The notes beneath the pieces are model-generated. The model did not search any database. It worked only from the letters and a program-made list of their open reading frames with translations, and had not been told where the DNA came from. From Laspinema olomoucense D3b (lineage in GTDB: Bacteria; Cyanobacteriota; Cyanobacteriia; Cyanobacteriales; Laspinemataceae), in NCBI RefSeq assembly GCF_025370785.1, contig NZ_JAMXFA010000009.1:62001-126000 (forward strand): a stretch of DNA of 64,000 bases, read 5' to 3'. The translations under genes and the position numbers were made by a program. Below, piece after piece: positions 46,390-55,249 of this stretch (position 1 is its first letter; the number at the start of each line of letters is the position of its first letter).

Positions 46390-47304
46390 TTAGAGCTTTT
46401 CTCGACGCAGGCGATCGCCTTGAGTTTGGGCATCCTCGCTGTAACTGCGATAAAGTTCCGTGCGGTTTTGAGCGACTTTGTATCGGGGATGATCCACCGG
46501 GACTGAAGCCATCAACACCGAAGCCTGTTGCCACTTGGCCGCAATCACCAACCATTCTGCCGAGGTTTGAGCCACTTTCCCCCCAGCAGAGGCTTGTTCA
46601 GCTAATCGCACAGCTTCGGCAAAGGCATCGCGATCAAAGACTGCCTCCGATGACTCGTCAGAATTGCCCGAAGTCAGGGAAAACTGACCTGAATTCAATC
46701 CCGCCTGAATTTGGGGCCAATTATAAATCAGTAAACCCAGAGTCACCAGTAACAGACTAACCCCAAGGCCATTGAGGATCCCCCGGCGAAATTGGCGTTC
46801 TTCTCGGACTTGCCGGGAATAGGGGGATTTGGGGAAAGCTGGGTCAGTCCGGAGTTTTGGACGGGTGAAATCTTGGCCGATTTGTTTGAAGATATTGGGT
46901 TTTTTCAGGGTAATCAGTTGGGACCAGAGCAATTGATTTTCGGGGTCCCGGTTAATTTCCTCCAACCACAACAACTGCTGTTCTCGCACCAGGCGGCTGT
47001 TGATATGGACTCGCCCAATATTGCGCGGTGCCAAAGATTCTAAAATCTGTCGAATGCGATCGACCAAAGTAGATTGGTCCAGGAGTTCGGGACTCCCCGC
47101 CTCGCATAGCAGTTGCAACACGCCATCAGCAAACACGGCGCGGGTTCTGACGCCGGAAGGAGCCAGTTTTTCATTCAGGACTTGAATAATCGCCGATACG
47201 CTGCCCTGGCGAGCTTGATTGGCGATATCATCCATCGGATGTACCATGCTTGGGTTTAGCAATTGATTGTTTGTCAACTCTATAAAAGCGGTAGTAGTTT
47301 GCAT
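46390..47304 (-). CDS. Membrane protein with the shared N-terminal domain and QW/VP helical module
   Basis: 304 residues. The shared N-domain spans about 25-118 (IANQARQGSVSAIIQVLNEK, SGVRTRAVFADGVLQLL, ending LLWLEEINRDPE). A basic linker follows (YSRQVREERQFRRG), then a membrane span (LNGLGVSLLLVTLGLLIYNW, about 178-197), a Ser-rich linker, and the helical module starting FAEAVRLAEQAS (about 228), with EW, W..AS.LM.SVP...P....AQ. This is the same order as the gene at 43601 but without acidic repeats, on the opposite strand. The ATG gives MQTTTAFIEL. No ribosome site is evident. Confidence 0.83.
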   Translation of the reverse strand: MQTTTAFIELTNNQLLNPSMVHPMDDIANQARQGSVSAIIQVLNEKLAPSGVRTRAVFADGVLQLLCEAGSPELLDQSTLVDRIRQILESLAPRNIGRVHINSRLVREQQLLWLEEINRDPENQLLWSQLITLKKPNIFKQIGQDFTRPKLRTDPAFPKSPYSRQVREERQFRRGILNGLGVSLLLVTLGLLIYNWPQIQAGLNSGQFSLTSGNSDESSEAVFDRDAFAEAVRLAEQASAGGKVAQTSAEWLVIAAKWQQASVLMASVPVDHPRYKVAQNRTELYRSYSEDAQTQGDRLRREKL

Positions 47305-47972
47305 TTAGAGATATAGCCTATCAGTTTTTTTAGCGGGTCAGCCTTCATTGACCTGGGAAAACAGAAAGCCGTCGATGTTGGCTCCAATTTTAGGACCAAA
47401 GGCATCCCTTGCCCAAGAAGGCTTTCGCTCAACTGAACTGACGTGCCAAAGCCGGGATGTCATCTGATAGAACAGCTACCTTTCATCTCCAGCCCCTATT
47501 ATCTACACCCTATGTTTTGTAAGTCCTGAGCAAGTTTGAGAAAAACGAGCAGGTCCTAATCTGGGGGTAGAGGATGGGGAAGATAAGGGGGTTTATGGGA
47601 GAAAATCTTGACCAATAAGCAGTAAATCAGGGCCAGCAACCCAGTTTCTTGAGCCTTTAGGGGATTCCAAAAAATAAATCATCCAAATATCTTTACTCTT
47701 GTAGCCTGCAGAGGCAGGCTTTGTCCGTGTAGCCTCCGGGCTGGACGCTGCGGGGTTTTTGCATATTTTATTTTATGGAGTTCCCTTAATTAATTTGAAT
47801 AGAGTATCGGCGTCCGAGGAGATTGGCATTAACGACTGTTGGAGTCAATTCGGCCCTTTGCTCAAAGGGATTACTCTAAAATTGATGGAGGCACGACAGA
47901 GGGGACGGTTGATTGGCGATCGCTTTAGTCGTGCCGCCACTATATTATCCCCTGGGAGAATAAAAAAACACG
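47305..47972. other. Gap with a diverged palindromic repeat
   Basis: A repeat near 47701-47760 (TAGCCTGCAGAGGCAGGCTTTGTCCGTGTAG, described by its ends TAGCCTGCAG and TGTCCGTGTAG) resembles the GCCCGCGCAGGCGGGC element near 28779. The rest shows no supported gene; a 79-codon frame at 47759-47998 overlaps the next gene's start and is a shadow. Confidence 0.55.
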
Positions 47973-48938
47973 ATGCCTACCTATACTGGAATTTCTAGCG
48001 AAGCCTTTCGCCATCCCTTGGATCGGGAAGCGGAGGAAACCTTACGCCGGGTCCCTGGATTTGATTTAGTGGCCCGGAAGTTTGTAGAATTTCTCGTGGA
48101 GCGTCCCCAGTATGTCTATATGATGGGCAATAGCATCGCTGTGGGTCCTCGGCAATATTCAACCCTGTATGGAATCTTCCGAGAATGTATTCGGGATTTA
48201 GATATTTATCCTGAACCGACTTTATTTGTCTCTCAAGCCCCCGTGGTCAATGCCTACGCCCTCGGACAAGATCTGCCCTACATTGTCTTAAATACGGGGT
48301 TAATTGACTTGATGAATGAGGACGAAATTCGTTCGGTTCTCGCCCATGAACTGGGACATATCAAATGTGGTCACACCACCTTGATTCAGATGGCGAGTTG
48401 GGCGATTATGGCGGTTTTCAGTCTGGCAGATTTGACGATGGGATTTAGCCGCATCCTCAGTACGGGCTTGATTCTGGCCTTTTATGAATGGTTGCGAAAA
48501 GCTGAACTCTCGGCAGATCGCGCGGCAATGTTGGTTATGGATGATACAAAGCCGGTGATGCAGACGATGATGAAAATGGCCGGGGGGTCTACACGCTATG
48601 CCCATGAATGCAGCTTAGAGGAGTTTACCCGCCAAGCCCAGCGCTATCAAGAACTAGATGAGGATAGTCTCAATCAAGTTTATAAATTTTTTCTCTATAA
48701 CAACGTTTCCCAAGGGGTTTTTCTGACCCATCCCTTTACGGTGGAACGAGTCAGCTATTTACAAGCTTGGGCTTCTTCGACGGAGTATGGGGAGATTAAG
48801 CGGGGAAATTATCCACGAGGGGGCGCTCAAGGGGCGGTGGAGGTGAAACCGGAGTCTCCCGCAGAACAGGAAGCCGATCGCCTGCGGCGTCAAATTGAGG
48901 AGTTGCAGCAGGAAATTAATCGGATCAAGGGGGAGTAG
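47973..48938 (+). CDS. M48 family zinc metalloprotease
   Basis: 321 residues of the M48 (HtpX/Oma1-like) family. The zinc site is HELGH at 125-129, with the third ligand Glu178 in the AELSADRAAM motif. The first part (FVEFLVERPQYVYMMGNSIA) and the VNAYALGQDLPYIVLNTGLI block before the zinc site are typical of cyanobacterial M48 proteins. A hydrophobic stretch (MASWAIMAVFSLADLTMGFS) may give membrane association. The C-terminus is a coiled coil (ADRLRRQIEELQQEINRIKG). It likely removes damaged membrane or periplasmic proteins; the substrate is unknown. GGGAGAA lies upstream of the ATG. Confidence 0.93.
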   Translation: MPTYTGISSEAFRHPLDREAEETLRRVPGFDLVARKFVEFLVERPQYVYMMGNSIAVGPRQYSTLYGIFRECIRDLDIYPEPTLFVSQAPVVNAYALGQDLPYIVLNTGLIDLMNEDEIRSVLAHELGHIKCGHTTLIQMASWAIMAVFSLADLTMGFSRILSTGLILAFYEWLRKAELSADRAAMLVMDDTKPVMQTMMKMAGGSTRYAHECSLEEFTRQAQRYQELDEDSLNQVYKFFLYNNVSQGVFLTHPFTVERVSYLQAWASSTEYGEIKRGNYPRGGAQGAVEVKPESPAEQEADRLRRQIEELQQEINRIKGE

Positions 48939-49069
48939 GCACACCGGGGGCGATCGCCAGCGGTTGAGATTGGGGAATATCTATTATAGAAATGGCTTTC
49001 TCATCCGATTTTGCGCGATCGCTCACTCAGCTACTCCCGCCCTCTGGATCGAACTTTTACATCGAATTC

Positions 49070-50521
49070 ATGCCTAGATTTCAGTTTTTTCTAAGGTTTA
49101 TTCCGGCAGTCTGGCTGCTGGCACTCATGGGGGGCTGTGCCCAAAGGGTCACACCAAATTCTACAGCGTCTTTGGGTTCACCCTCAGCGGTTGCCCAGGT
49201 CCCAGTCGCCCAAGGGGCCGTCGAGCCGTTTGCGGAGGGGATTAAATACGCCACGAGTGCAGCCAACCTCGCACAAACTGCCCGTTCTCCGGCGCAGTGG
49301 GATGAAGTGTCAAAACAGTGGCTGCAAGCGATTTACTGGATGCAGTCCGTTCCCCCCACAAATCCCCGCAGGGCGTTTGCTCAGAAAAAGGTCGCGGAAT
49401 ATATGCGCTATCTGATATACGCGCAGCAACAAGCTACGGTGAGTTCTCGCCTGAACTATCCCACGTTTAATAGTGATATCCTCGATGAGCAATTGGGACT
49501 GTATCTGTCCTACATTGAGGCGATGGGGCGGCCTGATATTTTGATTGTCGGCAGTTCTCGGGCGGTACAGGGAGTTGACCCGCGTATCCTGCGCCAAGCG
49601 TTGGGTTCTCGCGGGTTATCCGGACTGAGGGTGTTTAATTTTGGGATTCACGGGGCGACGGCACAAGTGGTGCGGTTTCAGTTACAGGAACTGTTGGGTC
49701 CAGAGCATTTGCCCCGAATGATTTTATGGGCGGATGGGGTCCGGGCGTTTAATAGTGGACGGTTTGATCGCACCTATAACGAAATTGTTCAGTCTCCGGG
49801 ATACCAGCGGTTAGGATCTGGGGTGCGTCCTCAGTTGAGTTCCGAAACTCCCCCACAGGAGGCGATCGCCTCGGACTCACCGGGAGAATATCAGGTTCAA
49901 CCTATGAGTTTTCACCCTTTCTCTGATTCTAGGGGGGTGAAGGATTTATCCTCTAAGGTCCTAGGACAGGACTCGGCTGGGAATAGAATGCCCTTGTGCA
50001 CCGACTCCCTACAATGTCTCACGGGGTCTGGAGATAGGACCTCATCACGGATTGCTACGGGGGTCCGTCGATTGAGTGCCCTGGGTCTAGCGATTGATGC
50101 CTACGGTTTCCTGCCGGTGGCGACTCGCTTCAATCCCAGTCGCTACTACCGACAACGGTCTCGGGTTGAGGGTCGCTATGATGGAGATTATGCAAATTTT
50201 CAGGTAGGCAGCATTCAGGGTGCGGCGTTGCAATCTGTAGCAGCGTTTGCGCGATCGCGTCAAATTCCCTTAGTGATTGTTAATCTACCCGTGACTGATG
50301 ATTATTTAGATGCCACCCGCAGCGCCCGGGAGGTCGAGTTTCGCCAGTATATGCGCCGCCTGAGCGCTCAGGCGTTTCTCTGGCGCGATCTTTCCACGGT
50401 CCGGGGGCTGAATCGGAATGACTATTTTGAGGATCCTAGTCATTTGAATCAGTTCGGGGCGGCTGCGGTGGCTCGTTCCCTGGCAGCGGATCCGAATATT
50501 CCCTGGCCGAGAGGTCGCTAG
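49070..50521 (+). CDS. SGNH-like lipoprotein with N-terminal QW/VP helical module
   Basis: 483 residues from ATG 49070, chosen because a lipoprotein signal follows at once (FFLRFIPAVWLLALMGGC). The module of the neighbouring genes lies at about 46-118 (FAEGIKYATSAANLAQTA, QW, W..AI.WMQSVPP.NP....AQKKVAEY). The rest resembles an SGNH/GDSL-type hydrolase (DUF1574-like): PDILIVGSSRAVQGVDP holds a GSS block, and DYFEDPSHLNQFGA near the end holds the D-x-x-H catalytic pair. A Ser/Gly-rich insert lies between. It may act on cell-surface or exopolysaccharide esters. It is the only copy with the module near the N-terminus. Confidence 0.83.
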   Translation: MPRFQFFLRFIPAVWLLALMGGCAQRVTPNSTASLGSPSAVAQVPVAQGAVEPFAEGIKYATSAANLAQTARSPAQWDEVSKQWLQAIYWMQSVPPTNPRRAFAQKKVAEYMRYLIYAQQQATVSSRLNYPTFNSDILDEQLGLYLSYIEAMGRPDILIVGSSRAVQGVDPRILRQALGSRGLSGLRVFNFGIHGATAQVVRFQLQELLGPEHLPRMILWADGVRAFNSGRFDRTYNEIVQSPGYQRLGSGVRPQLSSETPPQEAIASDSPGEYQVQPMSFHPFSDSRGVKDLSSKVLGQDSAGNRMPLCTDSLQCLTGSGDRTSSRIATGVRRLSALGLAIDAYGFLPVATRFNPSRYYRQRSRVEGRYDGDYANFQVGSIQGAALQSVAAFARSRQIPLVIVNLPVTDDYLDATRSAREVEFRQYMRRLSAQAFLWRDLSTVRGLNRNDYFEDPSHLNQFGAAAVARSLAADPNIPWPRGR

Positions 50522-50684
50522 GGTGGGGATGGGGGATGGGGAAGATGGGGGGATGGGGAGGATGGGGAGGATGGGGAGATGGGAGGATGGGGAGGATGGG
50601 GAGGAGGGGGGGATGGGGAGGATGGGGGGGATGGGGAGGATGGGGGGGATGGGGAGGATGGGGAGGATGGGGAGGATGGGGAGA
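50521..50684. repeat. G-rich tandem repeat, unit GGATGGGGA, right after the lipoprotein stop
   Basis: About 16 units with variants (GGATGGGGG, GGATGGGAG) begin at the stop codon of the lipoprotein gene and run into the gap. The transcript of that gene would be rich in GGGG runs at its 3' end. This matches the tract at 38431-38552. Open frames over it encode only repeats. Confidence 0.9.
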
Positions 50685-50766
50685 AGTGAGACGGTGTTCA
50701 CGCTCAAGTGAGGTGAGTGGGATGGGAGTGAAGGGGAGTGTTATGGCTGAAAGGGTTTTTAATAAA
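50685..50766. other. Spacer between G-tract and terminator
   Basis: Contains no supported gene; it joins the tract to the terminator below. Confidence 0.4.
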
Positions 50767-50801
50767 AAGTGATGCCCTTTGGTCAAAAGGACATCACTTA
50801 T
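50767..50801 (-). terminator. Bidirectional hairpin terminator
   Basis: A long stem (AAGTGATG.CCTTT with AAAAGGACATCACTT) lies between convergent genes. On the minus strand it is followed by TTTTTATT, so it fits the end of the secreted-protein gene at 50856. Confidence 0.8.
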
Positions 50802-50855
50802 GTTTACTGTTTTAGTTGAACCGTTCTAGCTTATAAGATTCACCACTAATTTTAC

Positions 50856-51470
50856 TTACCAAAGCGCGCGCACAGGTTGCTGAATGTTGGAGACCATGTT
50901 GCGATCGTCAATGTCGAATTCAATGCGACGACCGGGAGTGATCACAGCTTGACTACAAACATCTGGACCTACCATATAAGTGCGGATTCCGCCATCGGGA
51001 AGCCGAACCTGTAAGCTGGTGTCTTCACAAGAGACGATATCACCGGCAACCCGGATGGTGCGGGCGGTGGTCGTCGTGGTGGTGGTCGTCGTCGGGGCGG
51101 TGGTTGTGGTTGTCGAGGTGCTGGTGGTGGTTACGCGATCATTGGGATTGAGGACGGTAACTTCTGTTCCCATCATCCCAGTATCATCTAAGACCACTTC
51201 GATTTCCATTCCGGGGAGCAACCCCAGGCGGTTTCTTTCATCTTCGGAAATCTCGACGATCTGAGTTTCGCCATTCGGGAGGCGAATGCTCACTTGATTG
51301 TTACGAATGCTTTGAATGGTCCCTCGGACCATAGCGGGGTTAGTTTGGCTAATAAACTGGCTCTCCCCGACTGGAGCAACTGGCCGAGACAATGCTGGAG
51401 AGACCGATACTCCAGAGAGTATCAGGGTCAACATTGTACCCGTTAAGACTTTCATGTTTTTCATCCGCAT
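50856..51470 (-). CDS. Secreted hypothetical protein with Thr repeat and C-terminal QQPVRALW
   Basis: 204 residues. A signal peptide covers about 1-29 (LTGTMLTLILSGVSVSPALS). The middle has a small beta-rich repeat, MVRGTIQSIRNNQVSIRLPN (about 48-67), and again IVSCEDTSLQVRLPDGGIRT. They are separated by a run of Thr (TTTSTSTTTTTAPTTT), encoded by ACC/ACA/ACG repeats. The C-terminus reads SNIQQPVRALW. The gene at 54698 has the same ending and the same RxxxIRNNxVxLxxxNGET core. GAGGAT precedes the ATG. It is probably periplasmic or surface-exposed; the function is unknown. Confidence 0.82.
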   Translation of the reverse strand: MRMKNMKVLTGTMLTLILSGVSVSPALSRPVAPVGESQFISQTNPAMVRGTIQSIRNNQVSIRLPNGETQIVEISEDERNRLGLLPGMEIEVVLDDTGMMGTEVTVLNPNDRVTTTSTSTTTTTAPTTTTTTTTTARTIRVAGDIVSCEDTSLQVRLPDGGIRTYMVGPDVCSQAVITPGRRIEFDIDDRNMVSNIQQPVRALW

Positions 51471-51797
51471 GACATCCTCACTTCAACACGATTTAATTAA
51501 CGAGATTTTGATGGAGACCTCGCGATCGGATCTACACACCAGTTGTTGCTATGACCGGAACCCTGGCATGATTCTACCCGTCCGGTGCTGAAGCTGTCAT
51601 CTACCAATAGGTAGAGGTCGGCTCCCTAGCATCAATACAGATGGGTTTTTTCAGAGCCGAGGAATTGAGGCTTGAACTCGAATCAAGTCAAGCTATAGAA
51701 TAAAATAATATCAGTTTTTCGGGAAATGTGTAGTCAGGGTTTGTTAGGAATTAAAGATAAAGGAATGGTGCAAGGAGAAGTTGTATTGTTAAAGTTT
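51471..51797. other. Divergent control region
   Basis: No gene is seen between the secreted-protein gene and the L,D-transpeptidase gene. AT-rich sequence near 51700 (AATAAAATAATATCAG) may be the promoter of the latter. Confidence 0.4.
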
Positions 51798-52394
51798 ATG
51801 CGCCTTACCGTCAGTGCCGCAGTTTTACTCCTGTCGATGCCATCCCTGGCGTGGGGAACGGGTGTCCCGGCAGAAATTTCGGTGGGAAATCGGTTAATTC
51901 CTGATTTAGAATGGTTGCCTGTTCTAGACCCTGAGTTACCTCCGTTAGGAGAATATTCTAAATTTATTCCTTTTGAGCAGGAACTGTATCCTGAACAGGT
52001 GACTGAGGGAGTTCGTTTAGTGATTCGCTTGAGTGAACGTCGCGTTTATGTCTATCGCAACGATCGCATCCAAACGAGTTATCCGATCGCCGTTGGCAAG
52101 GAAGGGTGGGAAACACCAACCGGCCAATATGAAGTCATGCAAATGCAACGAAATCCAATTTGGGAGCACCCTTGGACGGGTGAGTTAGTTTATCCAGGGC
52201 CGGATAATCCTTTAGGACCAAGATGGATTGGGTTCTGGACAGACGGAAAGGATTTAATTGGGTTTCATGGTACTCCCAATGAGGAACTCATTGGAGAGGC
52301 TGTTTCCCACGGTTGTGTGCGAATGCGAAATCAAGATATTTTATCGTTATATGCCCAGGTAGAACTCGGAACCCCAGTGATGGTAGAACCGTAA
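51798..52394 (+). CDS. L,D-transpeptidase (YkuD family)
   Basis: A periplasmic enzyme that makes 3-3 peptidoglycan cross-links or attaches proteins to the wall. From ATG 51798 it has 198 residues with a signal peptide (MRLTVSAAVLLLSMPSLAWG). Other starts are open: TTG 51786 has AAGGAG at 8 bp and ATG 51765 is further upstream, so the true start is not certain. The YkuD domain begins VRLVIRLSERRVYVYRNDRI and has the catalytic motif HGTPNE...SHGCVRM with the Cys nucleophile. It is monocistronic and divergent from the secreted-protein gene. Confidence 0.9.
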   Translation: MRLTVSAAVLLLSMPSLAWGTGVPAEISVGNRLIPDLEWLPVLDPELPPLGEYSKFIPFEQELYPEQVTEGVRLVIRLSERRVYVYRNDRIQTSYPIAVGKEGWETPTGQYEVMQMQRNPIWEHPWTGELVYPGPDNPLGPRWIGFWTDGKDLIGFHGTPNEELIGEAVSHGCVRMRNQDILSLYAQVELGTPVMVEP

Positions 52395-52454
52395 TCTCTT
52401 CTGAGAAGAACATAGATGAGAAAACGAGTCAAGATGGGCAACCTCTCAAAAATC

Positions 52455-52495
52455 GAAACAGGAAGTGCGAAAAGACCGTCTTCGCACTTCCTCTG
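52455..52495 (+). terminator. Hairpin after the L,D-transpeptidase gene
   Basis: GGAAGTGCGAA pairs with TTCGCACTTCC across a short loop, between convergent genes. No T run follows on the plus strand, so it is a weak intrinsic terminator or a transcript-stabilising hairpin. Confidence 0.55.
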
Positions 52496-52568
52496 GGTTC
52501 AAGCCGAGTCTACTTCCAAGGGGGATAGAACACTAGAAACGGGATAGAAAATGGATTGAACGGAGCCA

Positions 52569-54458
52569 CTATTCCAGCGATCGCTGATACTCTTCTAACA
52601 ACTGAAAAATATGATCGTATCCATCGACTCCGATCGCCGGTATAATTCGGGGACGATGTTGTTCTAGTAAACCCTGAAAGGCTTCTACACCCATTTGACC
52701 TTGGATAATCGAGAGTAATCCGGCACTTTGACGCCATTCCTGGGCCTCAATTTGCTCTAGGAGATACATTCCCAACCCGCCAAAATAGAGGGTCGCTTCT
52801 AGGTTTTGCTGACGATAGTGAGCTTGGGCTAAATAGGCTAAATTCAATCCTTGAAGGTAAAGATCCCCGGACATTTGGGCAGATTCCCATCCCTTCAATA
52901 AGTTAGCGATCGCCTTGGGATAGTCGCCGATCGCCACATAAGCAATCCCCAAACTACTCCGACATAAGGCTTGACTTTGGCGATCGGCTAACTTGTCCGA
53001 AAGCTGTAATCCTTGTTCCAAATAATGAATCGCCCCCTCATAAACCTCCGGTTCCAATTCTCCCTGTTCCCGGGCTTGAAACACCTCGCTAAACCCCAGA
53101 TTCGCTAAAGCATTAGCTTCTCCTAGCCGTTCCCCTTCTTGCCGAGACCCGATTAAGGCACGCTGACTACAATCAATCGCCAAGGCGTAATTTTTCTGCC
53201 CCACATAACTGCGGCTGATATGATTAAGATTGGCAATTTCACAGCGGCGATCGCCAGCTTCCCGGGCAATATCTAGGGCTTGTTGATGAAAGGCGATCGA
53301 CCGCTCAAAATTTCCCATTGCTCGCATAGAATAACCCAGCAAGGTCAAAATCCGCGCCTTTTCCTGAGTCCCCTCTACCCGTCGCAAGGGTTCATCCAAA
53401 TATTGCAATGCACCGCGCAGATACTCCCCAGTAAAGGCTGCAAATATCCCGCCATACAGGGGAAAATAATCCCGCTGAGAAAAAGCTCGTAAAATCTGTA
53501 AGGTCACCTGAAAACAAGCATTAGTCAAGTGTTCCCGGGTATTGGAATTCAAGCGGGTGCTTCCCTGGACCGCATTGGCGAGTTGAGACCAAATCAGGGC
53601 AAAGGTTAGATAAGTTGAAATCGAGAGCTTTGCTCCTACTTTGGAGTCATAGACCATTTTATCGAACCAAACGACTAAACCCCGTTGCAACCCCTGCAAA
53701 ATGACAGTCAGTTCAACCCACTCGCTCACATCGGCATGGGGTTGGCGATCGAGAAAGTCCAGGAAAGAGTGATTGAATGACAGGGTGGTAAACAGTCCTT
53801 GGGGAAAGGGCCGATTCACTTGTTTAGCCCATAATGCCCAGGGTCCGTTCTGTCCCGGAATTCCCCCAAATCCCAGTTGTCCTCTGCCTTGTTCATAGAT
53901 CCAGCTAACCAGGTGAGGTTCAACCTGTTGCCAGGATTGTAAGCCTTGTTGCAGTCCGTTAGCTAGGGGCGAAACTTCCAGATGCAGTTCGGGATTGGCA
54001 ATGCCATCGAGTTTATCTGTGAGAGTTTTGGCGAGTTGACGCTGTTGTTCGAGGGTGAGAACTTCCGCTTGGTTGGGGTCAATCTCGCGCAGGAGTGCAA
54101 AGAGGCGAGTATGGGGTTCGGCTTGGATAATGCGATCGGCTGCGGAGGCGATCGCATCTTTGACGCGATTTTCCTTTTGCCAAAGTTCCCATTGTTTGTC
54201 GATGGTTTGTAATGCGCGGTGAATACGACTGGCTTTGGCGGTTTTCAACTCATCGGTTTCATGAGCGAGTTGATATTGAGTGGTACTGAGGCGATCGGCG
54301 AGGCATCGCTCAAAGATTTCTCCAGTACCACTGTCAATCTGTTGTACCAGCATTTGATAGACTTGCTCAACGGAGCGGATTTTGCCTTTGAGGGTCGTGT
54401 CTACGATGGTATCGATAAATTCAAAGTAGCGATCGGGCAAGGAAGTAGAATCTGACAT
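52569..54458 (-). CDS. Large TPR-repeat protein of unknown role
   Basis: 629 residues. The N-terminal 350 residues are helical with no recognised domain (FIDTIVDTTLKGKIRSVEQV, IFERCLADRLSTTQYQLAHE). The C-terminal part (about 370-570) holds tetratricopeptide repeats, with LGYSMRAMGNFERSIAFHQQ, ISRSYVGQKNYALAIDCSQR and SLGIAYVAIGDYPKAIANLL. No signal peptide or membrane span is seen. Such TPR proteins are many in filamentous cyanobacteria and serve as scaffolds. It lies convergent to the L,D-transpeptidase gene, with no clear operon partner. Confidence 0.85.
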   Translation of the reverse strand: MSDSTSLPDRYFEFIDTIVDTTLKGKIRSVEQVYQMLVQQIDSGTGEIFERCLADRLSTTQYQLAHETDELKTAKASRIHRALQTIDKQWELWQKENRVKDAIASAADRIIQAEPHTRLFALLREIDPNQAEVLTLEQQRQLAKTLTDKLDGIANPELHLEVSPLANGLQQGLQSWQQVEPHLVSWIYEQGRGQLGFGGIPGQNGPWALWAKQVNRPFPQGLFTTLSFNHSFLDFLDRQPHADVSEWVELTVILQGLQRGLVVWFDKMVYDSKVGAKLSISTYLTFALIWSQLANAVQGSTRLNSNTREHLTNACFQVTLQILRAFSQRDYFPLYGGIFAAFTGEYLRGALQYLDEPLRRVEGTQEKARILTLLGYSMRAMGNFERSIAFHQQALDIAREAGDRRCEIANLNHISRSYVGQKNYALAIDCSQRALIGSRQEGERLGEANALANLGFSEVFQAREQGELEPEVYEGAIHYLEQGLQLSDKLADRQSQALCRSSLGIAYVAIGDYPKAIANLLKGWESAQMSGDLYLQGLNLAYLAQAHYRQQNLEATLYFGGLGMYLLEQIEAQEWRQSAGLLSIIQGQMGVEAFQGLLEQHRPRIIPAIGVDGYDHIFQLLEEYQRSLE

Positions 54459-54697
54459 TGTAAATTAAGCTCTATCAAGGATTCGGCTGTTTCCCTTGTT
54501 TATTCTACTTCTGCGGCTTTCCCTTCTTCTAAATCCGGATACTGTAAGCCCCTCTACATCATTAGGTCCCTAGAATTTGAGGAGTGGTAGCATCTTGCTC
54601 CCTTCAAGTAGTAGGGAGCAAGATACTCCCACTCCTTTAAACAAGGGTCCAGTTCCTCCAAGAGTCGCACTCTGGGGGATTTAATTCATCAAACCCT
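54459..54697. other. Spacer with a GAGTGGTAGCATCTTGCTCCC / GGGAGCAAGATACTCCC inverted pair
   Basis: An inverted repeat (54580-54633, arms GGAGTGGTAGCATCTTGCTC and GGAGCAAGATACTCCCACTC) can form a large hairpin between two minus-strand genes. It probably ends the transcript of the secreted-protein gene. Confidence 0.55.
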
Positions 54698-55249
54698 TTA
54701 CCACAGTGCTCGAACAGGTTGCTGGGGGGCCGTTTGCACCCGGACCGGCTGAGGGGTGGATTGCATCGGTTGTGGTGTAGCTGTCGGCATCGGGGTTACA
54801 GGTTCGCGAGGTTCCGGTGTGATGCTCGTGGTACTTTCCTGGCGGCTATTAATTGATTCAAAGACGCTGCGAATTTCATCGAGGGTATCGGAGGAGGCGG
54901 TTTCCTCGGACTCCATCGCGGTGGTGTAAGCCGTTACTGTCCCATCAGGGTACAGCAGGACCTCGACTCCTGGACGCATCCCTAATTTTTCTTGTTGAAG
55001 TACCGGAAGCTCAACTTGGGTGGTCTCTCCATTCTCCATTTCCAAGGTGACTATATTGTTCCGAATCATCGTTACGCGACCCATCGTCGGCTCACCCATC
55101 GGTTCTTCTTCATCCATTGTTTGGGCGATCGCCTCTGGAATAATCCCGGATTCGGAGGTCGTTTGGGCGATCGCCGAGGACACTGTTCCAAAACCGAGCG
55201 TTATGGATAAAATTGTACCTGTCAAAAGGCTGATATTTTTAAGGTTCAT
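54698..55249 (-). CDS. Secreted hypothetical protein, paralog of the gene at 50856, C-terminal QQPVRALW
   Basis: 183 residues. A signal peptide covers about 1-29 (LLTGTILSITLGFGTVSSAI). The core MGRVTMIRNNIVTLEMENGE (about 57-76) with LGMRPGVEVLLYPDG matches the pattern RGTIQSIRNNQVSIRLPNGE and LGLLPGMEI of the gene at 50856. A Ser/Pro-rich tail with PQP repeats ends TAPQQPVRALW, the same last eight residues. AGGAGAA precedes the ATG. The shared end suggests a sorting, anchoring or binding signal. The role is unknown. Confidence 0.82.
   Translation of the reverse strand: MNLKNISLLTGTILSITLGFGTVSSAIAQTTSESGIIPEAIAQTMDEEEPMGEPTMGRVTMIRNNIVTLEMENGETTQVELPVLQQEKLGMRPGVEVLLYPDGTVTAYTTAMESEETASSDTLDEIRSVFESINSRQESTTSITPEPREPVTPMPTATPQPMQSTPQPVRVQTAPQQPVRALW

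Noticed and set aside
47759-47998. 79-codon frame overlapping the start of the M48 gene
   Set aside because: It runs through a palindromic repeat and into the M48 gene in another phase, and has no ribosome site.
50306-50786. Frames on both strands over the second G-rich tract
   Set aside because: They encode only repeats (GGWGGWGG, PHPPHPP) and overlap the lipoprotein gene or the terminator.
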